A stretch of 64,000 bases of DNA, from NCBI RefSeq assembly GCF_001655055.1, contig NZ_LXEW01000047.1, forward strand, positions 62,001 through 126,000, read 5' to 3'. Every line of letters starts with the position of its first letter. The stretch's first letter is position 1. Shown one piece after another: positions 22,809-33,455 of this stretch. The notes below the pieces were generated by a model that was given only the letters and a program-made list of their open reading frames with translations, did not search any database and had not been told where the DNA came from. The DNA is from Providencia heimbachae ATCC 35613. GTDB lineage: Bacteria; Pseudomonadota; Gammaproteobacteria; Enterobacterales; Enterobacteriaceae. A program made the position numbers and the translations under genes.

Positions 22809-22840
22809 AAATTGGTTTCTCTAATCTATTTTTCTTTAAC

Positions 22841-23599
22841 TTAACAGCATGATAACTCAAAGCGAATAACCTCGGGTAGTATACCATTTTCACTGTCAAT
22901 ATGAAGAAAACGCAGGGCAAAACGTGTTTTATGTCCTGAAATCTGAGGATAAATTAAGTGGTCTGCCGCGAGTTTTATGCGGAGTAATTCTTTGCCTTCA
23001 ACACTATCTTGATAGAAACCGTTATTAGATTTTTTGATTTCAAAAGTGCCTGATTGACGTATTAATGTGAGGACTGTTTGTAGCGCATCTTTTAATGGCG
23101 CGATGCTATCAAGCCAGCTTTTAATTGTTCTATCTCTTTCAGATTGTTGGATATTCAACCAAAGCTGTAAGGTGGGCAAGTCGAAACTACAGCATCCGCC
23201 AGGAATACTTAAGCGTTGGCGAACCATACTAATAATTTTATCTGTTCTAAGCTGATGACCAAACCTTGCTGCAGACATGAGATGGGTGATTTTAGCTGAT
23301 AGGTCATTAAGTAAAGAAGTGATTAACTCATTATCGACATTTGGTGATTCTGCCCATGTGGACAGGCGAGAACGATGTTTCTCAAGCTCTTTTATTAGAT
23401 CAGAGCGAACTTCACCTCGATCAAGTATTTCTATCAATTCTGAAACCGAACGAAAAAAAGCAATACCCGATGAATAGGAGGTAATATTACTGAGTTCAAA
23501 AATTTGTGATAAAAGGGTTTCAAGGCGTAACCAAGAACGGATTTTTTCATTCATTGGGTATTCATAGGTAATGAAATTTGTTTCAGTTAGTTCGCCCAT
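22841..23599 (-). CDS. zapD: Cell division protein ZapD
   Basis: A cytoplasmic FtsZ-bundling protein of 252 residues (E. coli about 247) that binds the FtsZ C-terminal tail. The family core is recognisable: YPMNEKIRSWLRLE near the N-terminus, RQRLSIPGGCCSFDLPTL near residue 128, and LIYPQISGHKTRFALRFL near the C-terminus, ending in FELSCC. It starts 3 nt downstream of the coaE stop, with the AGGA ribosome-binding site inside the coaE end, so the two are translationally linked. Confidence 0.96.
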   Translation of the reverse strand: MGELTETNFITYEYPMNEKIRSWLRLETLLSQIFELSNITSYSSGIAFFRSVSELIEILDRGEVRSDLIKELEKHRSRLSTWAESPNVDNELITSLLNDLSAKITHLMSAARFGHQLRTDKIISMVRQRLSIPGGCCSFDLPTLQLWLNIQQSERDRTIKSWLDSIAPLKDALQTVLTLIRQSGTFEIKKSNNGFYQDSVEGKELLRIKLAADHLIYPQISGHKTRFALRFLHIDSENGILPEVIRFELSCC

Positions 23600-23602
23600 T
23601 TT

Positions 23603-24217
23603 TTATCCTGTTTTCTTGTTTTCCGATAGTGTCAAATATAGGTTATGAAGTGTTGCTACCTTATCTTTGATATTGGTGTCATTGGTATGATTTGTGATCA
23701 CATCATTAGCATAAGATAATCGTTTCTCTCTACTAGCCTGAGCTTCCAATATATTGCTGACTTGTTCCTGACTAATATTATCTCGTGCGATTGTTCGTGA
23801 AATCTGCTCTTCTCGTGTCACATCGACAACTAAAACTCTATCTGCTAAATGTGAAATATTATTTTCGATTAGTAGTGGAACAACCCATAAAACATAAGGA
23901 TAATCAGCTTGTTGGAATTGCTTCTGCGTTTCCGTTTGGATCAGTGGATGCAATAAAGCGTTCAACCATTTTTTCTCTTCAACGTTTGAAAAAATAATCG
24001 CTCTCAAGTGGCTTCGGTTCAATGTACCGTCAGGGTTGAGAATGTTTTTACCGTAACGTAATACGATAGAATTTAATGCAGGAGTCTCTGGCTCAACGAC
24101 TTGGCGAGCAATAACGTCTGCATCAACAAGGGGAACTCCAAGTTTTGCAAACTCATTAGCAACTGTTGTTTTACCGCTTCCAATACCGCCTGTTAAAGCA
24201 ACTATATATGGCATCAT
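23603..24217 (-). CDS. coaE: Dephospho-CoA kinase
   Basis: A P-loop kinase of 204 residues that phosphorylates the ribose 3'-hydroxyl of dephospho-CoA, the last step of coenzyme A synthesis. The P-loop GGIGSGKTT is near residue 10, followed by [12 protein letters not shown]. The lid and base-binding region includes [10 protein letters not shown] and VVPLLIENN. Two adjacent ATG codons (24217 and 24214) could serve as the start. It leads the coaE-zapD-yacG operon. Confidence 0.97.
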   Translation of the reverse strand: MMPYIVALTGGIGSGKTTVANEFAKLGVPLVDADVIARQVVEPETPALNSIVLRYGKNILNPDGTLNRSHLRAIIFSNVEEKKWLNALLHPLIQTETQKQFQQADYPYVLWVVPLLIENNISHLADRVLVVDVTREEQISRTIARDNISQEQVSNILEAQASREKRLSYANDVITNHTNDTNIKDKVATLHNLYLTLSENKKTG

Positions 24218-24369
24218 ATCGTTCGTTTACATATTAAGATAAAAATAGATTACACTGAAACTTGTTGCTTGTCTGCACTCACTTTTGCCAACACCTTATG
24301 TGTTAGACATATACCTTTTATATTTTATTTATAGCATAAAGACTCAAATTCTATCCTTTAAATAAGCAA

Positions 24370-25557
24370 TTAAATCCCTGTAATTACATTGCCTAAATTA
24401 AATATGGGTAGGTACATAGCAAGCATTATCACTCCAACCAAAACCGCAATCAGTGCAAGAAGAATGGGTTCAAGGCTTTTAAGATTTTTTTCTGTAATGG
24501 ATATATATTGATCTGAATAGTATTTGAATAAATAATCTGTAAAATAATGAAGCTTATCAGTCTCTTCTGCGATAGAAATAAGTTGAATTGATAATGATGG
24601 AAATAATGTGCTTTCTTTCATTGCTACGGATAAAGAATCTCCTTTTATTATCGATAATAGAATATTTTGAATTTCTTTTGTATATTGAGGGCTACGGCTT
24701 GTTTCAATCGAGCACTTTAAACACTCTGCTAATGGTAGCCCAGCTTTAATTGTCGAAGATAGTGTTAGAAAATAAATGGTTAAATTATTTAATTTAGTCA
24801 TCTGATTAATGTATGGCAACAGGAGAAATGATTTTTTAATGTGTGGGGTTATCGAGTTTTTATATTTCATAATGAATAAAAAAGAGACAATTAATAAAAT
24901 AATTGCCATGTGTATTTTTTCTCTTATAAAACTAGAAATGGAAATCATTATCTGCGTTAAGAATGGAAGTTCATGCTGAAAAGTAGTGTATATATCCTCA
25001 AATTGAGGAATGACGAAAATTATCATAACAGATAAAAGAATGAAAGAAAAAATGGAGATTGTTATTGGGTAGCGCAAGGCTTTTTTAATCTGCAGTGATG
25101 TTTTTTGATTATGTTCCAGCATTGATGTAATAATTCTAAAACTTTCTTCATATTGACCTGTTTTTTCAGCAATAACAATTAAATTTATGGTTGTGCTATC
25201 AAAAATGTTAGAATGTTCTTTTAACTTACTGGATAAGGTTTCACCTTTTTCTAAACCATTTATTGTATGAGAAATAATATCTCTCCAAAAAGGAAGATGG
25301 CAATTAGATTTTAAAATTCTCAAGCATTTCAAAATATTAATACCTGATGAAATTAATGTTTTTAATTGATGAAAAAAGTGAGTTTTATAATTTAAATTTT
25401 CGGTATTTAATATGAGGATGTTTTTTAATTTTATTTTTAATGGGATTTGGTTTTTATCTATTATTGATAAATAAGCATGTTTTTTGTTTTTAGCAATCAA
25501 AGTATCATGAATTACAACATTATTAATACTTAAAGAAATATAAGAATATATAAACAT
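24370..25557 (-). CDS. hofC: Type IV pilus inner-membrane platform protein HofC (PilC/GspF family)
   Basis: A polytopic inner-membrane protein of 395 residues. Two copies of the GspF domain are visible, at about 65-185 and 265-390, each with the LISSGINIL or TIKAGLPLAECL start and a following helix bundle, and three strong membrane segments. It shares one base with the hofB stop. The gene is much richer in A and T than its neighbours and uses many AAA and ATT codons. The usual guaC gene between coaE and this locus in E. coli is absent. Confidence 0.92.
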   Translation of the reverse strand: MFIYSYISLSINNVVIHDTLIAKNKKHAYLSIIDKNQIPLKIKLKNILILNTENLNYKTHFFHQLKTLISSGINILKCLRILKSNCHLPFWRDIISHTINGLEKGETLSSKLKEHSNIFDSTTINLIVIAEKTGQYEESFRIITSMLEHNQKTSLQIKKALRYPITISIFSFILLSVMIIFVIPQFEDIYTTFQHELPFLTQIMISISSFIREKIHMAIILLIVSFLFIMKYKNSITPHIKKSFLLLPYINQMTKLNNLTIYFLTLSSTIKAGLPLAECLKCSIETSRSPQYTKEIQNILLSIIKGDSLSVAMKESTLFPSLSIQLISIAEETDKLHYFTDYLFKYYSDQYISITEKNLKSLEPILLALIAVLVGVIMLAMYLPIFNLGNVITGI

Positions 25558-26957
25558 TATTGATGGCCTCCATGTCCAACGGTAGCATAAACCTCTTGTA
25601 AATTAGTTTCACCAGAATCAATTAGTTGAATTCCAGATTGCAGTAAACTGACAAAATTATTGTTATTATTCACATCACCCGAAAAAATATTTTGCAGATC
25701 TTCATGATAAAGTGATTCATAAATTGCGGTTCTTCCCATAAACCCTGCAAAGCAGTGTTCACATCCTTTGGATGACCATTCATTGATCTTTGTTTTTTCA
25801 TCAATATTAATTTGTCTGGGGTTAGGTTGCTTACAGTGAGTACATAATTTTCGTACCAATCTTTGCGCTATAACCATTTTTAAACAAGTGCTAAGTTGTG
25901 CCTTACTAACACCAAGTTGATCCATGCGTTCAATTGCACTAAACGTACAGTTTGTATGTAATGTTGAAAGAACTAAATGTCCCGTTTGAGCAGCTCTGGT
26001 GGCAATTTTTGCAGTTTCCTCATCCCTTATTTCACCGACCATAATAATGTCTGGATCTTGGCGTAATAATGCCCTTAAAATATGAGCAAAGCTAAGCCCA
26101 TATTTTTCATGAACTTGAATTTGATTTATACCTTGAATTGGGATTTCTATGGGATCCTCTATTGTTGATATGTTTCTTGATGATTGATTCAAAAACTCAA
26201 GAGCACTATAGAGCGTTACCGTTTTACCACTTCCGGTAGGGCCAGTAACTAAGATCAATCCTTGGGGTCTATTTAAGTTATTTTTTAATGAATTTAATAG
26301 GTCAGAGCACATCCCGAGGTGTTCTAAAGAATATTTTAATTGTGTATTTAAAATTCGTAATACAAGCTTTTCCCCATACAATGTGGGTATGCTCGATAGA
26401 CGAACACTAAAGTTTTGACCTTCAAAATACCAATTCATTTGGCCATCTTGAGGAAGCCTTTTCTCTGCAATGTTCATTTTAGCGAGTATTTTGATTCGTG
26501 CGATGATTTCATTGTTAATCTCACAAGGGGGAGATGGCATGAAATAAAGCTTCCCATCAACCCTAATACGTATCTTAATCCCCAGTTTTGTCGGTTCTAT
26601 ATGTATATCTGATGAACGTTTTCGTACAGCAATTTTCAGCAAATCCTCCACGAAATCAACAGCCGGTGAGCTTGTATTTAGAATTTCACTCTCTTTAGCT
26701 TGATAAGGGGTTTCCTCTTCTTGTGCTTCTTGGATATTACGATTGAAATAATGATCAATTTTTTCTTTGGGCCAAATTTCATAGCAAACAGGAACGCTGG
26801 CAATAAATCTTAGTGTTGCAAGTACATTGTCATCAGGATTTTGTGATACTGCAATTGATAGCCTTTTCTGATTGTAATCAATTATTATTATATAATTTTT
26901 ATCACATACATTTTTTATCTCTTTTAAAATGTATTGTCTTTCCCTGGTTAAATTCAT
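25557..26957 (-). CDS. hofB: Type IV pilus assembly ATPase HofB (PilB/GspE family)
   Basis: A cytoplasmic secretion ATPase of 466 residues that would power pilin assembly. The Walker A GPTGSGKT motif is near residue 239, the Asp box SSDIHIEPTKLG near residue 115, Walker B DPDIIMVGEIRDEE near residue 303, and the His box TGHLVLSTLHTN near residue 330. Paired CxxC motifs (CTHC and CEHC) near residues 384 and 410 form the family zinc site. The catalytic motifs look intact. The N-terminal domain is short compared with PilB of dedicated T4P systems. Confidence 0.93.
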   Translation of the reverse strand: MNLTRERQYILKEIKNVCDKNYIIIIDYNQKRLSIAVSQNPDDNVLATLRFIASVPVCYEIWPKEKIDHYFNRNIQEAQEEETPYQAKESEILNTSSPAVDFVEDLLKIAVRKRSSDIHIEPTKLGIKIRIRVDGKLYFMPSPPCEINNEIIARIKILAKMNIAEKRLPQDGQMNWYFEGQNFSVRLSSIPTLYGEKLVLRILNTQLKYSLEHLGMCSDLLNSLKNNLNRPQGLILVTGPTGSGKTVTLYSALEFLNQSSRNISTIEDPIEIPIQGINQIQVHEKYGLSFAHILRALLRQDPDIIMVGEIRDEETAKIATRAAQTGHLVLSTLHTNCTFSAIERMDQLGVSKAQLSTCLKMVIAQRLVRKLCTHCKQPNPRQINIDEKTKINEWSSKGCEHCFAGFMGRTAIYESLYHEDLQNIFSGDVNNNNNFVSLLQSGIQLIDSGETNLQEVYATVGHGGHQ

Positions 26958-26969
26958 ATAAATCCCTAA

Positions 26970-27395
26970 TTAAAAACTAAGCGTTTTTTCACACAGTGAT
27001 TTTAAATTGTCATTATTGTCAATTTCACAAATAACACTCCATTTGAAAGGTGCATTATCAGTTGAAATAATTGGGCTAAGTGTTATCGATAAGCCTGTTA
27101 GTGCTTTTTCTGTATTAAGTGTGATTACACCTGATTTGACATCGATTTGCTTGATGTATTTTCCTGTTATATTAATAGGAATGTTATCTTTCCCACTATT
27201 ACATTGAGAAAGCCCCCCTTGATTAAAGCTACATAGCTCAACATTGTTTTTGTATGGCAATATTGTTTGTAGCACATCCGTCATTGCGGCTTTTTGCATA
27301 TATCCTTGATAGCCAGGAATGGCTATAGCACTTAATATAGAAATTATTGCTATAACAACCATTATTTCAATTAATGAAAATCCTTTTTGATACAT
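26970..27395 (-). CDS. ppdD: Type IV major prepilin PpdD
   Basis: A type IVa prepilin of 141 residues. A five-residue leader MYQKG precedes the cleavage site and the mature N-terminus FSLIEIMVVIAIISIL, with the essential Glu at position +5. Two C-terminal cysteines (residues near 120 and 135) can form the usual disulfide loop, with a further pair near 55-65. I chose the ATG at 27395, which has an excellent AAGGAGG site upstream; a longer in-frame start at 27431 would put residues in front of the leader. It heads the ppdD-hofB-hofC operon. Confidence 0.95.
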   Translation of the reverse strand: MYQKGFSLIEIMVVIAIISILSAIAIPGYQGYMQKAAMTDVLQTILPYKNNVELCSFNQGGLSQCNSGKDNIPINITGKYIKQIDVKSGVITLNTEKALTGLSITLSPIISTDNAPFKWSVICEIDNNDNLKSLCEKTLSF

Positions 27396-27668
27396 AGTTA
27401 AATCCTCCTTGGTTAAGTGAGGAGTTATCATAAAAGAATATTTATTTTGAGTTTATTTGATAAATATAAATGTGCGAGTAGCTTTCAGATTATATTTATA
27501 GAGGATAAGTTAATTACATTTTTTTTGGAGCGTTATCGCAAAGAAATAAAGAGGCTAAAGATTGTTATGGAATTGGATGGAAATTTAACTACGCTACTCT
27601 ATAAATGAAAGTTGGAATTAAATCGCTAATACAAATTATAGGTTTATTATTAGCTAATGTTTCTATAA

Positions 27669-28220
27669 TTACTTTATTTTGTCATTATAGTATTGCCAAT
27701 CAAAATAAGGTCCGGGATCTGTTTTACGATTTGGCGCAATATTACTATGGCCTGTAATGTTGTGTTTAATTAACGGATATTGCTTAATAAGAAGTTGAGT
27801 TAGCTTTGTTAGAGCCTGATATTGAGCTTCTGTGAAAGGTTCAAAATCGGTACCTTCTAATTCAATACCAATTGAAAAATCATTGCATTTCTCTTTACCT
27901 TGATAAATCGATTGCCCAGCATGCCAGGCCCGCAAATGAAAAGGAACATATTGAATGATTTCGCCATCTCGGCGTATTAAACAATGCGCAGATACACGCA
28001 AATGTTTGATCTCTTCAAAGAACGGGTGTTCATTGGGATCCAAAGTTCCGGTAAAAAGTTGGTTAATATATGGGCCACCGAATTGGTTTGGTGGAAGGCT
28101 AATGTTATGTATAACGAGAAGAGAAGGCGCTATATTTTCAGGGCGTTCGTCATAATGAGGAGAAGGGATATGAGTCACATTATTGAGCCAACCATTATGT
28201 ATTTTCATCTCAGTATCCAT
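27669..28220 (-). CDS. ampD: 1,6-anhydro-N-acetylmuramyl-L-alanine amidase AmpD
   Basis: A cytoplasmic zinc amidase of 183 residues that cleaves recycled anhydro-muropeptides; its loss induces AmpC beta-lactamase in species with AmpR. Zinc ligands are visible in VIHNISLPP near residue 38, with GHSNIAPNRKTDPGP near residue 158 providing the histidine and aspartate. HLRAWHAGQS and FSIGIELEG are family motifs. Unlike E. coli, no ampE follows, and the gene points away from nadC in the opposite arrangement. Confidence 0.97.
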   Translation of the reverse strand: MDTEMKIHNGWLNNVTHIPSPHYDERPENIAPSLLVIHNISLPPNQFGGPYINQLFTGTLDPNEHPFFEEIKHLRVSAHCLIRRDGEIIQYVPFHLRAWHAGQSIYQGKEKCNDFSIGIELEGTDFEPFTEAQYQALTKLTQLLIKQYPLIKHNITGHSNIAPNRKTDPGPYFDWQYYNDKIK

Positions 28221-28314
28221 CGTATTCTCTATTTCTTTCTCTTATAAACGCTCGTTATCTGAAGACAGAAAGATTAGCATAGATGAGACAAGACATGTGC
28301 ATATTTTGGAGTAA

Positions 28315-29217
<903 letters not shown>

Positions 29218-29224
29218 TTAGGGG

Positions 29225-29249
29225 TGCCGAGTGATTTTTATACTCGGCA
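29225..29249 (+). terminator. Hairpin after nadC
   Basis: TGCCGAGT at 29225-29232 pairs with ACTCGGCA at 29242-29249 around a 9-nt loop, 8 nt after the nadC stop. No run of T follows, so an intrinsic terminator is plausible but not typical. Confidence 0.45.
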
Positions 29250-29718
29250 GTTCAATAATAAAAAATTAACTTACTTATATAATAGAAGGTAGTAGAGCTT
29301 ATCGATGATTCATGTCAACCCTGCTACCATTCAAATTTGATGGTAAAAATATTAAAAAGATATTGCATTATTTTATTTCTATCTAAAATTAAATCGTGTT
29401 GCACTCATAACAATGGGCATAAATTTAAGTTAAGAATTGTAATGATTAATTTGTTAACAATAGGGCTACGAGAATGTCATCTTATAATGTCATTGAACTC
29501 ACTCAAAATAGCGAAGTGATTTTTTATTCATTGAAAATGATTAAATTTGATTTAAATTAATGACTGTAACGCTTCAGTTTTTTTGTTTTAGCATAAAAAA
29601 TCGATTTTAATGTTAAATATGCGTGTTGATGAATACAAGTTTGGTTATCAAATCATGCTAAAATTTAAAATAATTTGTTAAAATTTGCAGAATTTTATGA
29701 TTTAGCTCAAGGTCTTTA

Positions 29719-29747
29719 TGGACAGATAGTGAATACTTTGTTACTTT
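29719..29747 (+). promoter_or_regulatory. Candidate pdhR-aceEF promoter
   Basis: TGGACA at 29719-29724 and TACTTT at 29742-29747 are 17 nt apart. The implied start near 29754 places the PdhR operator at about +11 to +25, as in the E. coli pdh promoter. Both hexamers are imperfect. Confidence 0.5.
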
Positions 29748-29762
29748 ATTAATCCATAAATA

Positions 29763-29779
29763 AATTGGTATTACCAATT
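29763..29779 (+). promoter_or_regulatory. PdhR operator
   Basis: The palindrome ATTGGTATTACCAAT at 29764-29778 is a perfect match to the known PdhR consensus ATTGGTnnnACCAAT. It lies 53 nt upstream of the pdhR start. Autoregulation of pdhR-aceE-aceF, relieved by pyruvate, is therefore expected. Confidence 0.9.
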
Positions 29780-29831
29780 AACACTGGGTAATACGTAATC
29801 AATAATTACTCACTAATGAACATGGCAGATT

Positions 29832-30605
29832 ATGACTTACGGTAAAATTCGCCAACCAAAGTTATCCGATGTGATAGAGCAACGGCTTGAACATCTTATT
29901 TTCGAGGGGACTTTACGCCCCGGCGAAAAGCTGCCTCCTGAACGTGAACTGGCAAAACAGTTTGACGTCTCCAGACCATCAGTGCGTGAAGCAATTCAGA
30001 CATTAGAAGCCAAAGGGCTTTTATCGCGCCGCCAAGGCGGTGGGACTTTTGTTCAAAAACAAATGTGGCAAAGTTTTAGTGATCCACTTGCTGAATTACT
30101 TGCTGGTAACCCCGAATCTCAATTTGATCTCCTTGAAACTCGCCATGCCCTTGAAGGTATTGCCGCTTATTATGCTGCATTGCGTGGCACAGAAGAAGAT
30201 TTAGAGAGGATTCGTCAAAGTTATGAATTAATAGAAAAAGTGCAGCAAGGCGATGAGTTAGAAGCAGAGTCAGATGCGGTATTACAATATCAACTGATTG
30301 TGACTGAAGCAGCTCATAACGTCGTTTTATTGCATTTATTACGCTGTATGGTCCCTATGTTAGAGCAAAACATTCGTCAAAATTTCGAGTTCTTATATAC
30401 CCGTAAAGATATGTATAAAGCAGTTAGTGAACATAGAGCTCAGATTTTCTCCGCTATAATGGCTAGAGAACCAGAAAAGGCGCGAGAAGCTTCTCATCGT
30501 CACTTAGCCTTTATAGAAGATTTACTCTTGGATATAAGTCGTGAGCAAACAAGGCGAGAACGTTCATTACGGCGATTACAGCAACATCCTGATTTGAATT
30601 CGTAA
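29832..30605 (+). CDS. pdhR: Pyruvate-responsive GntR-family repressor PdhR
   Basis: A FadR-subfamily GntR regulator of 257 residues. The N-terminal winged helix ([20 protein letters not shown], about residues 27-46, then RQGGGTFV) binds the palindrome upstream. The C-terminal helical FCD domain ([19 protein letters not shown]) senses pyruvate. It controls the pyruvate dehydrogenase operon that follows. The strong similarity to E. coli PdhR throughout, including [16 protein letters not shown], makes the assignment secure. Confidence 0.97.
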   Translation: MTYGKIRQPKLSDVIEQRLEHLIFEGTLRPGEKLPPERELAKQFDVSRPSVREAIQTLEAKGLLSRRQGGGTFVQKQMWQSFSDPLAELLAGNPESQFDLLETRHALEGIAAYYAALRGTEEDLERIRQSYELIEKVQQGDELEAESDAVLQYQLIVTEAAHNVVLLHLLRCMVPMLEQNIRQNFEFLYTRKDMYKAVSEHRAQIFSAIMAREPEKAREASHRHLAFIEDLLLDISREQTRRERSLRRLQQHPDLNS

Positions 30606-30679
30606 TATAGAGTCTGACTGCTGCGTCTATATTACGGTGAATGCTCTATTTGAGTATTAAAGCGGCAATTACATCAGGG

Positions 30680-30731
30680 CCTATCTTCCCTTTATTTTTA
30701 AAGATTAAAGGGAAAGTATCGGGAAGATAGG
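30680..30731 (+). promoter_or_regulatory. Aligned alternative hairpins in the aceE leader
   Basis: CCTATCTTCCC at 30680-30690 is perfectly complementary to GGGAAGATAGG at 30721-30731 (11 bp). The overlapping TTCCCTTTA at 30686-30694 is perfectly complementary to TAAAGGGAA at 30706-30714 (9 bp). Both pairings use bases 30686-30690, so they exclude each other. The element lies between pdhR and aceE, ending 44 nt before the aceE start. No T-run follows either stem. A regulatory role is inference. Confidence 0.55.
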
Positions 30732-30775
30732 CTCCACATAACCATATAAAATAGATAACAGATAAGGAATACACC

Positions 30776-33442
30776 ATGTCAGATATGTTAAAAAATGACG
30801 TGGATCCGATTGAAACTCGCGACTGGCTACAGGCGATTGAATCGGTCATCCGTGAAGAAGGTGTTGATCGTGCTCAGTTTATTATCGAACAGGTATTAAG
30901 CGAAGCGCGTAAAGGCGGTGTTAACATTGCTGCTGGTGCATCTGGTCGTTCTGATTACATCAACACGATTGCTGTTGAAGATGAACCTGCATACCCTGGC
31001 AACATGGATTTAGAGCGCCGTATTCGCTCTGCAATTCGCTGGAACGCAGTTATGACTGTTCTGCGCGCATCTAAAAAGGATCTGGAATTGGGTGGCCACA
31101 TGGCATCATTCCAATCCGCAGCAACGTTATATGAAGTTTGCTTCAACCACTTCTTCCGTGCTCATAATAACAATGATGGCGGCGACCTTGTATTTTTCCA
31201 AGGCCATATCTCCCCAGGTATTTATGCACGTGCCTTTTTAGAAGGTCGATTAACTGAAGAGCAGATGAATAATTTCCGTCAAGAAATTGGTGGTAATGGT
31301 TTGTCTTCTTACCCACATCCTAAGCTAATGCCTGATTTCTGGCAGTTCCCGACTGTTTCAATGGGGCTGGGTCCAATTAATGCTATTTATCAAGCTAAAT
31401 TCTTAAAATATCTTGATAACCGTGGCCTGAAAGATACTTCAGCACAGCGCGTTTATGCTTTCCTAGGTGATGGTGAGATGGATGAGCCAGAATCTAAAGG
31501 TGCGATTACTATCGCTACTCGCGATAAGCTCGACAATCTTGTCTTTGTTATTAACTGTAACCTGCAACGTCTTGATGGCCCAGTGACGGGTAACGGGAAA
31601 ATCGTTAACGAGCTAGAAGGTATCTTTAATGGTGCTGGCTGGCAAGTTATCAAAGTTATGTGGGGTGACCGTTGGGATGAACTGCTGCGTAAAGATACCA
31701 GCGGCAAGCTTGTTCAATTGATGAACGAGACCCTTGATGGTGACTATCAAACATTTAAATCACGTGATGGCGCATACGTTCGCGAACACTTCTTTAATCG
31801 TTACCCAGAAACTGCCGCATTAGTCAAAGATATGTCTGATGATGAGATTTGGGCACTGAACCGTGGTGGTCACGATCCTAAGAAAGTTTATGCTGCATTC
31901 AGAAAAGCTCAAGAAACTAAAGGGCAACCAACTGTTATTTTAGCGCAAACCATCAAAGGTTATGGTATGGGTGAAACGGCAGAAGGTAAAAATATTGCTC
32001 ACCAAGTGAAGAAAATGAACATGGATGGCGTGCGCCACTTCCGTGATCAATTCAATGTACCAGTTGCTGATGAGCAAATTGAAAATCTGCCATACATCAC
32101 CTTTGACAAAGATTCAGAAGAGCACAAATATCTGCATGAGCGCCGTCAAGCGCTGGGCGGTTATTTACCTGCTCGTCGTGCGAAATTTGAAGAAAAACTG
32201 GAAATTCCAGCACTGTCAGATTTTAGTCAGCTTCTTGAAGAACAATCTAAAGAAATTTCAACGACGATCGCGTTTGTTCGCGTTTTGAATGTAATGTTGA
32301 AAAATAACTCTATCAAAGAGCGTTTAGTCCCAATTATTGCGGATGAAGCACGTACTTTCGGTATGGAAGGCTTGTTCCGTCAAATCGGTATTTATAGTCC
32401 GAAAGGACAGCAATATACCCCGCAGGATCGTGAGCAAGTTGCTTACTATAAAGAAGACTCTAAAGGTCAAATTCTGCAAGAAGGTATCAATGAGCTTGGC
32501 GCAGGTTCATCATGGTTAGCGGCTGCAACGTCTTATAGCACCAACAACTTACCGATGATCCCATTCTATATCTACTACTCAATGTTCGGTTTCCAACGTA
32601 TTGGTGATTTGATGTGGGCTGCAGGTGACCAACAAGCTCGTGGCTTCTTAATTGGTGGTACTTCAGGCCGTACAACACTTAACGGTGAAGGCTTACAACA
32701 TGAAGATGGTCATAGCCATATTCAATCTCTGACGATCCCTAACTGTATTTCTTATGACCCAGCTTATGCTTATGAAGTTGCTGTCATTATGCAAAATGGT
32801 TTAGAGCGTATGTATGGTGAGAAACAAGAGAACGTGTATTACTACATCACGACTCTGAATGAAAACTACCACATGCATGCAATGCCTGAAGGTGTTGAAG
32901 ACGGTATCCGTAAAGGTATCTATAAACTGGCTTCAGTAGAAGGTAAGAAAGGGAAAGTTCAGCTGTTAGGTTCAGGTTCAATGATGCGCCATGTTCGTGA
33001 AGCTGCTGATGTTTTAGCTACAGAATATGGTATTGGCTCTGATGTTTATAGCGTAACTTCATTTACTGAGCTGGCACGTGATGGTCAAGATTGTGAGCGT
33101 TGGAATATGCTGCACCCATCTGCAACACCACGTGTTCCATATGTTGCTCAAGTAATGAATGATGCTCCAGCTGTTGCATCAACTGACTACATGAAATTGT
33201 TTGCAGAGCAAATTCGTACTTATGTCCCAGCTAGCGATTACCGTGTGCTTGGTACAGATGGTTTCGGTCGCTCAGATAGTCGTGAAAACCTGCGTCACCA
33301 CTTCGAAGTGGATACAACTTATGTGATAGTTGCAGCGTTAGGTGAATTGGCTAAACGTGGTGAAATTGATGTTCAAGTCGTTGAAGAAGCGATTAAAAAA
33401 TATAACATCAACCCAGATAAAGTTAACCCACGTTTGGCATAA
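30776..33442 (+). CDS. aceE: Pyruvate dehydrogenase E1 component
   Basis: A homodimeric thiamine-diphosphate enzyme of 888 residues that decarboxylates pyruvate and acetylates the lipoyl arms of AceF. The ThDP motif GDGEMDEPESKGAI is near residue 230, with the paired asparagine in VINCNLQRLDGP near residue 260. HPKLMPDFWQFPTVSMG and GEGLQHEDGHSH are E1-family segments. It follows pdhR by 170 nt and lies 13 nt before aceF. Length and sequence match E. coli AceE (887). Confidence 0.99.
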   Translation: MSDMLKNDVDPIETRDWLQAIESVIREEGVDRAQFIIEQVLSEARKGGVNIAAGASGRSDYINTIAVEDEPAYPGNMDLERRIRSAIRWNAVMTVLRASKKDLELGGHMASFQSAATLYEVCFNHFFRAHNNNDGGDLVFFQGHISPGIYARAFLEGRLTEEQMNNFRQEIGGNGLSSYPHPKLMPDFWQFPTVSMGLGPINAIYQAKFLKYLDNRGLKDTSAQRVYAFLGDGEMDEPESKGAITIATRDKLDNLVFVINCNLQRLDGPVTGNGKIVNELEGIFNGAGWQVIKVMWGDRWDELLRKDTSGKLVQLMNETLDGDYQTFKSRDGAYVREHFFNRYPETAALVKDMSDDEIWALNRGGHDPKKVYAAFRKAQETKGQPTVILAQTIKGYGMGETAEGKNIAHQVKKMNMDGVRHFRDQFNVPVADEQIENLPYITFDKDSEEHKYLHERRQALGGYLPARRAKFEEKLEIPALSDFSQLLEEQSKEISTTIAFVRVLNVMLKNNSIKERLVPIIADEARTFGMEGLFRQIGIYSPKGQQYTPQDREQVAYYKEDSKGQILQEGINELGAGSSWLAAATSYSTNNLPMIPFYIYYSMFGFQRIGDLMWAAGDQQARGFLIGGTSGRTTLNGEGLQHEDGHSHIQSLTIPNCISYDPAYAYEVAVIMQNGLERMYGEKQENVYYYITTLNENYHMHAMPEGVEDGIRKGIYKLASVEGKKGKVQLLGSGSMMRHVREAADVLATEYGIGSDVYSVTSFTELARDGQDCERWNMLHPSATPRVPYVAQVMNDAPAVASTDYMKLFAEQIRTYVPASDYRVLGTDGFGRSDSRENLRHHFEVDTTYVIVAALGELAKRGEIDVQVVEEAIKKYNINPDKVNPRLA

Positions 33443-33455
33443 GAGGTAATAATCA

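Larger units (their letters stand above)
29250..29831. other. AT-rich intergenic region upstream of pdhR
   Basis: No convincing gene was found here. The position corresponds to where E. coli carries aroP before pdhR. A 60-codon open frame at 29337-29519 has no recognisable features. The 3' part holds the pdhR promoter and PdhR operator, listed separately. Confidence 0.6.

Noticed and set aside
27417-27608. 63-codon open frame between ppdD and ampD
   Set aside because: AT-driven open frame with no features; it starts opposite the ppdD ribosome-binding region.
29337-29519. 60-codon open frame between nadC and pdhR
   Set aside because: No recognisable domain, composition follows the local AT bias, and no clear ribosome-binding site.
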